From contig NZ_JAFBDR010000009.1 in assembly GCF_016908325.1 (NCBI RefSeq), positions 1 through 64,000 on the forward strand: DNA of 64,000 nucleotides, given 5' to 3'. The translations under genes and the position numbers were made by a program. Of the stretch, positions 63,735 to 64,000 are shown piece after piece (positions within the stretch are counted from its first letter, which is position 1; each line of letters begins with the position of its first letter). Below the pieces are notes generated by a model, which ran no database searches, had not been told where the DNA came from, and worked only from the letters and a program-made list of their open reading frames with translations. The DNA is from Aquibacillus albus (GTDB lineage Bacteria > Bacillota > Bacilli > Bacillales > Amphibacillaceae).

Positions 63735-64000
63735 ATGAAACAGAAACTCGGGCTTAAACATACAATCTTAATACTAAGTATTTTAGTGTTTAATATTTTC
63801 GGGAAAACATGGCGGCTTTTTCCGAAGCATTACAAAAGTTTAGCATACGTTAGTTTCATAAATGTATTCTATTATTATTTGTGTAGAAGACACCTTGTTT
63901 GGGAATTTACCCCAATGGGTTTCAATTGGAAGTTATTAAGAGCAGCTCATGTGATTATTGTAACACCATTATTGGTTCTTTTATTTTTATCTAAGTATCC
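63735..64000 (+). CDS. CBO0543-like multi-pass membrane protein (partial, cut by window end)
   Basis: An open frame of at least 88 residues with no stop before the window end. It starts MKQKLGLKHTILILSILVFNIF and has SFINVFYYYLCRRHLVWEF and HVIIVTPLLVLLFLSKY. The pattern fits the CBO0543 family of Bacillus membrane proteins, whose function is unknown. AAAGGAG precedes the ATG. Only the first part can be described. Confidence 0.75.
   Translation, partial: MKQKLGLKHTILILSILVFNIFGKTWRLFPKHYKSLAYVSFINVFYYYLCRRHLVWEFTPMGFNWKLLRAAHVIIVTPLLVLLFLSKY

Noticed and set aside
1-64000. Prophage, transposon, CRISPR array, toxin-antitoxin or defence island
   Set aside because: No integrase, transposase, Cas, restriction or toxin-antitoxin pair was found, and gene order follows B. 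subtilis almost throughout.

Overview
This 64 kb stretch is ordinary core chromosome from a low-GC, endospore-forming member of the Bacillaceae. Spore genes include three alpha/beta-type SASPs, four YjcZ-type mini-proteins, YheC/D and YhaL. ComK, PrsA, LiaFSR, Ecs and HemEHY are also present. Gene order closely follows the Bacillus subtilis yha-yhe, hem, yhf and comK-sipV neighbourhoods. An opuA-type osmoprotectant importer, two GbsR-type regulators and the style of the intergenic repeats suggest a halotolerant relative such as Oceanobacillus or Virgibacillus (inference). No phage, transposase, CRISPR array or tRNA was found.

Layout. 1-556: 3' end of an rRNA operon (23S tail, a long spacer hairpin, 5S, terminator). 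0.7-14 kb: mostly single genes: a sulfur amino acid lyase, alcohol dehydrogenase, Mug glycosylase, a YueD-like reductase, an ABC-F protein behind a complete-looking attenuator, three YjcZ-type mini-genes, Map, AzlCD, GNAT, a CDF efflux pump, a WrbA-like flavoprotein, an MFS exporter and an IDEAL protein. 14-20.6 kb: a VanY-type lipoprotein, repeat copy A, FumC, three tandem SASPs, MsmX and a CdaR/PucR-like regulator. 20.7-34 kb: YheC/D, YheB, YheA, repeat copy B, YhaO-YhaN, GbsR, an enlarged YhaM, YhaL, PrsA, small membrane proteins and YhaI. 34-38 kb: an OpcR/GbsR-like regulator divergent from opuA. 38-43.5 kb: YhaH, Hit, EcsABC, YhaA. 43.7-48.2 kb: a PAP2 phosphatase, LiaFSR, BdbC and a thioredoxin. 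48.2-54.7 kb: HmoB, PbpF, HemEHY. 54.8-64 kb: MnmH, a candidate structured RNA, YhfH, YhfI, LplJ, YhfN, ComK, YhjD, YhjE, SipV and a membrane gene cut by the window end.

How the genes work together. OpuA and its regulator handle osmoprotection. LiaFSR, PbpF, VanY, PAP2 and PrsA serve the cell envelope. HemEHY makes haem and HmoB breaks it down. YhaO/YhaN and Mug act in DNA repair. Five genes too short for a usual length cutoff are added by hand besides the mini-proteins' own set: positions 3158-3310, 32639-32818 and 56280-56408 on the minus strand, plus the four YjcZ-type genes.

The observations most worth a second look are the ribosome-stalling type attenuator before the ABC-F gene, the two-copy structured repeat with an exchanged internal hairpin, a candidate non-coding RNA beside yhfH, a nested inverted-repeat structure after the DUF3267 gene, and a probable ATT start codon for YheC/D.
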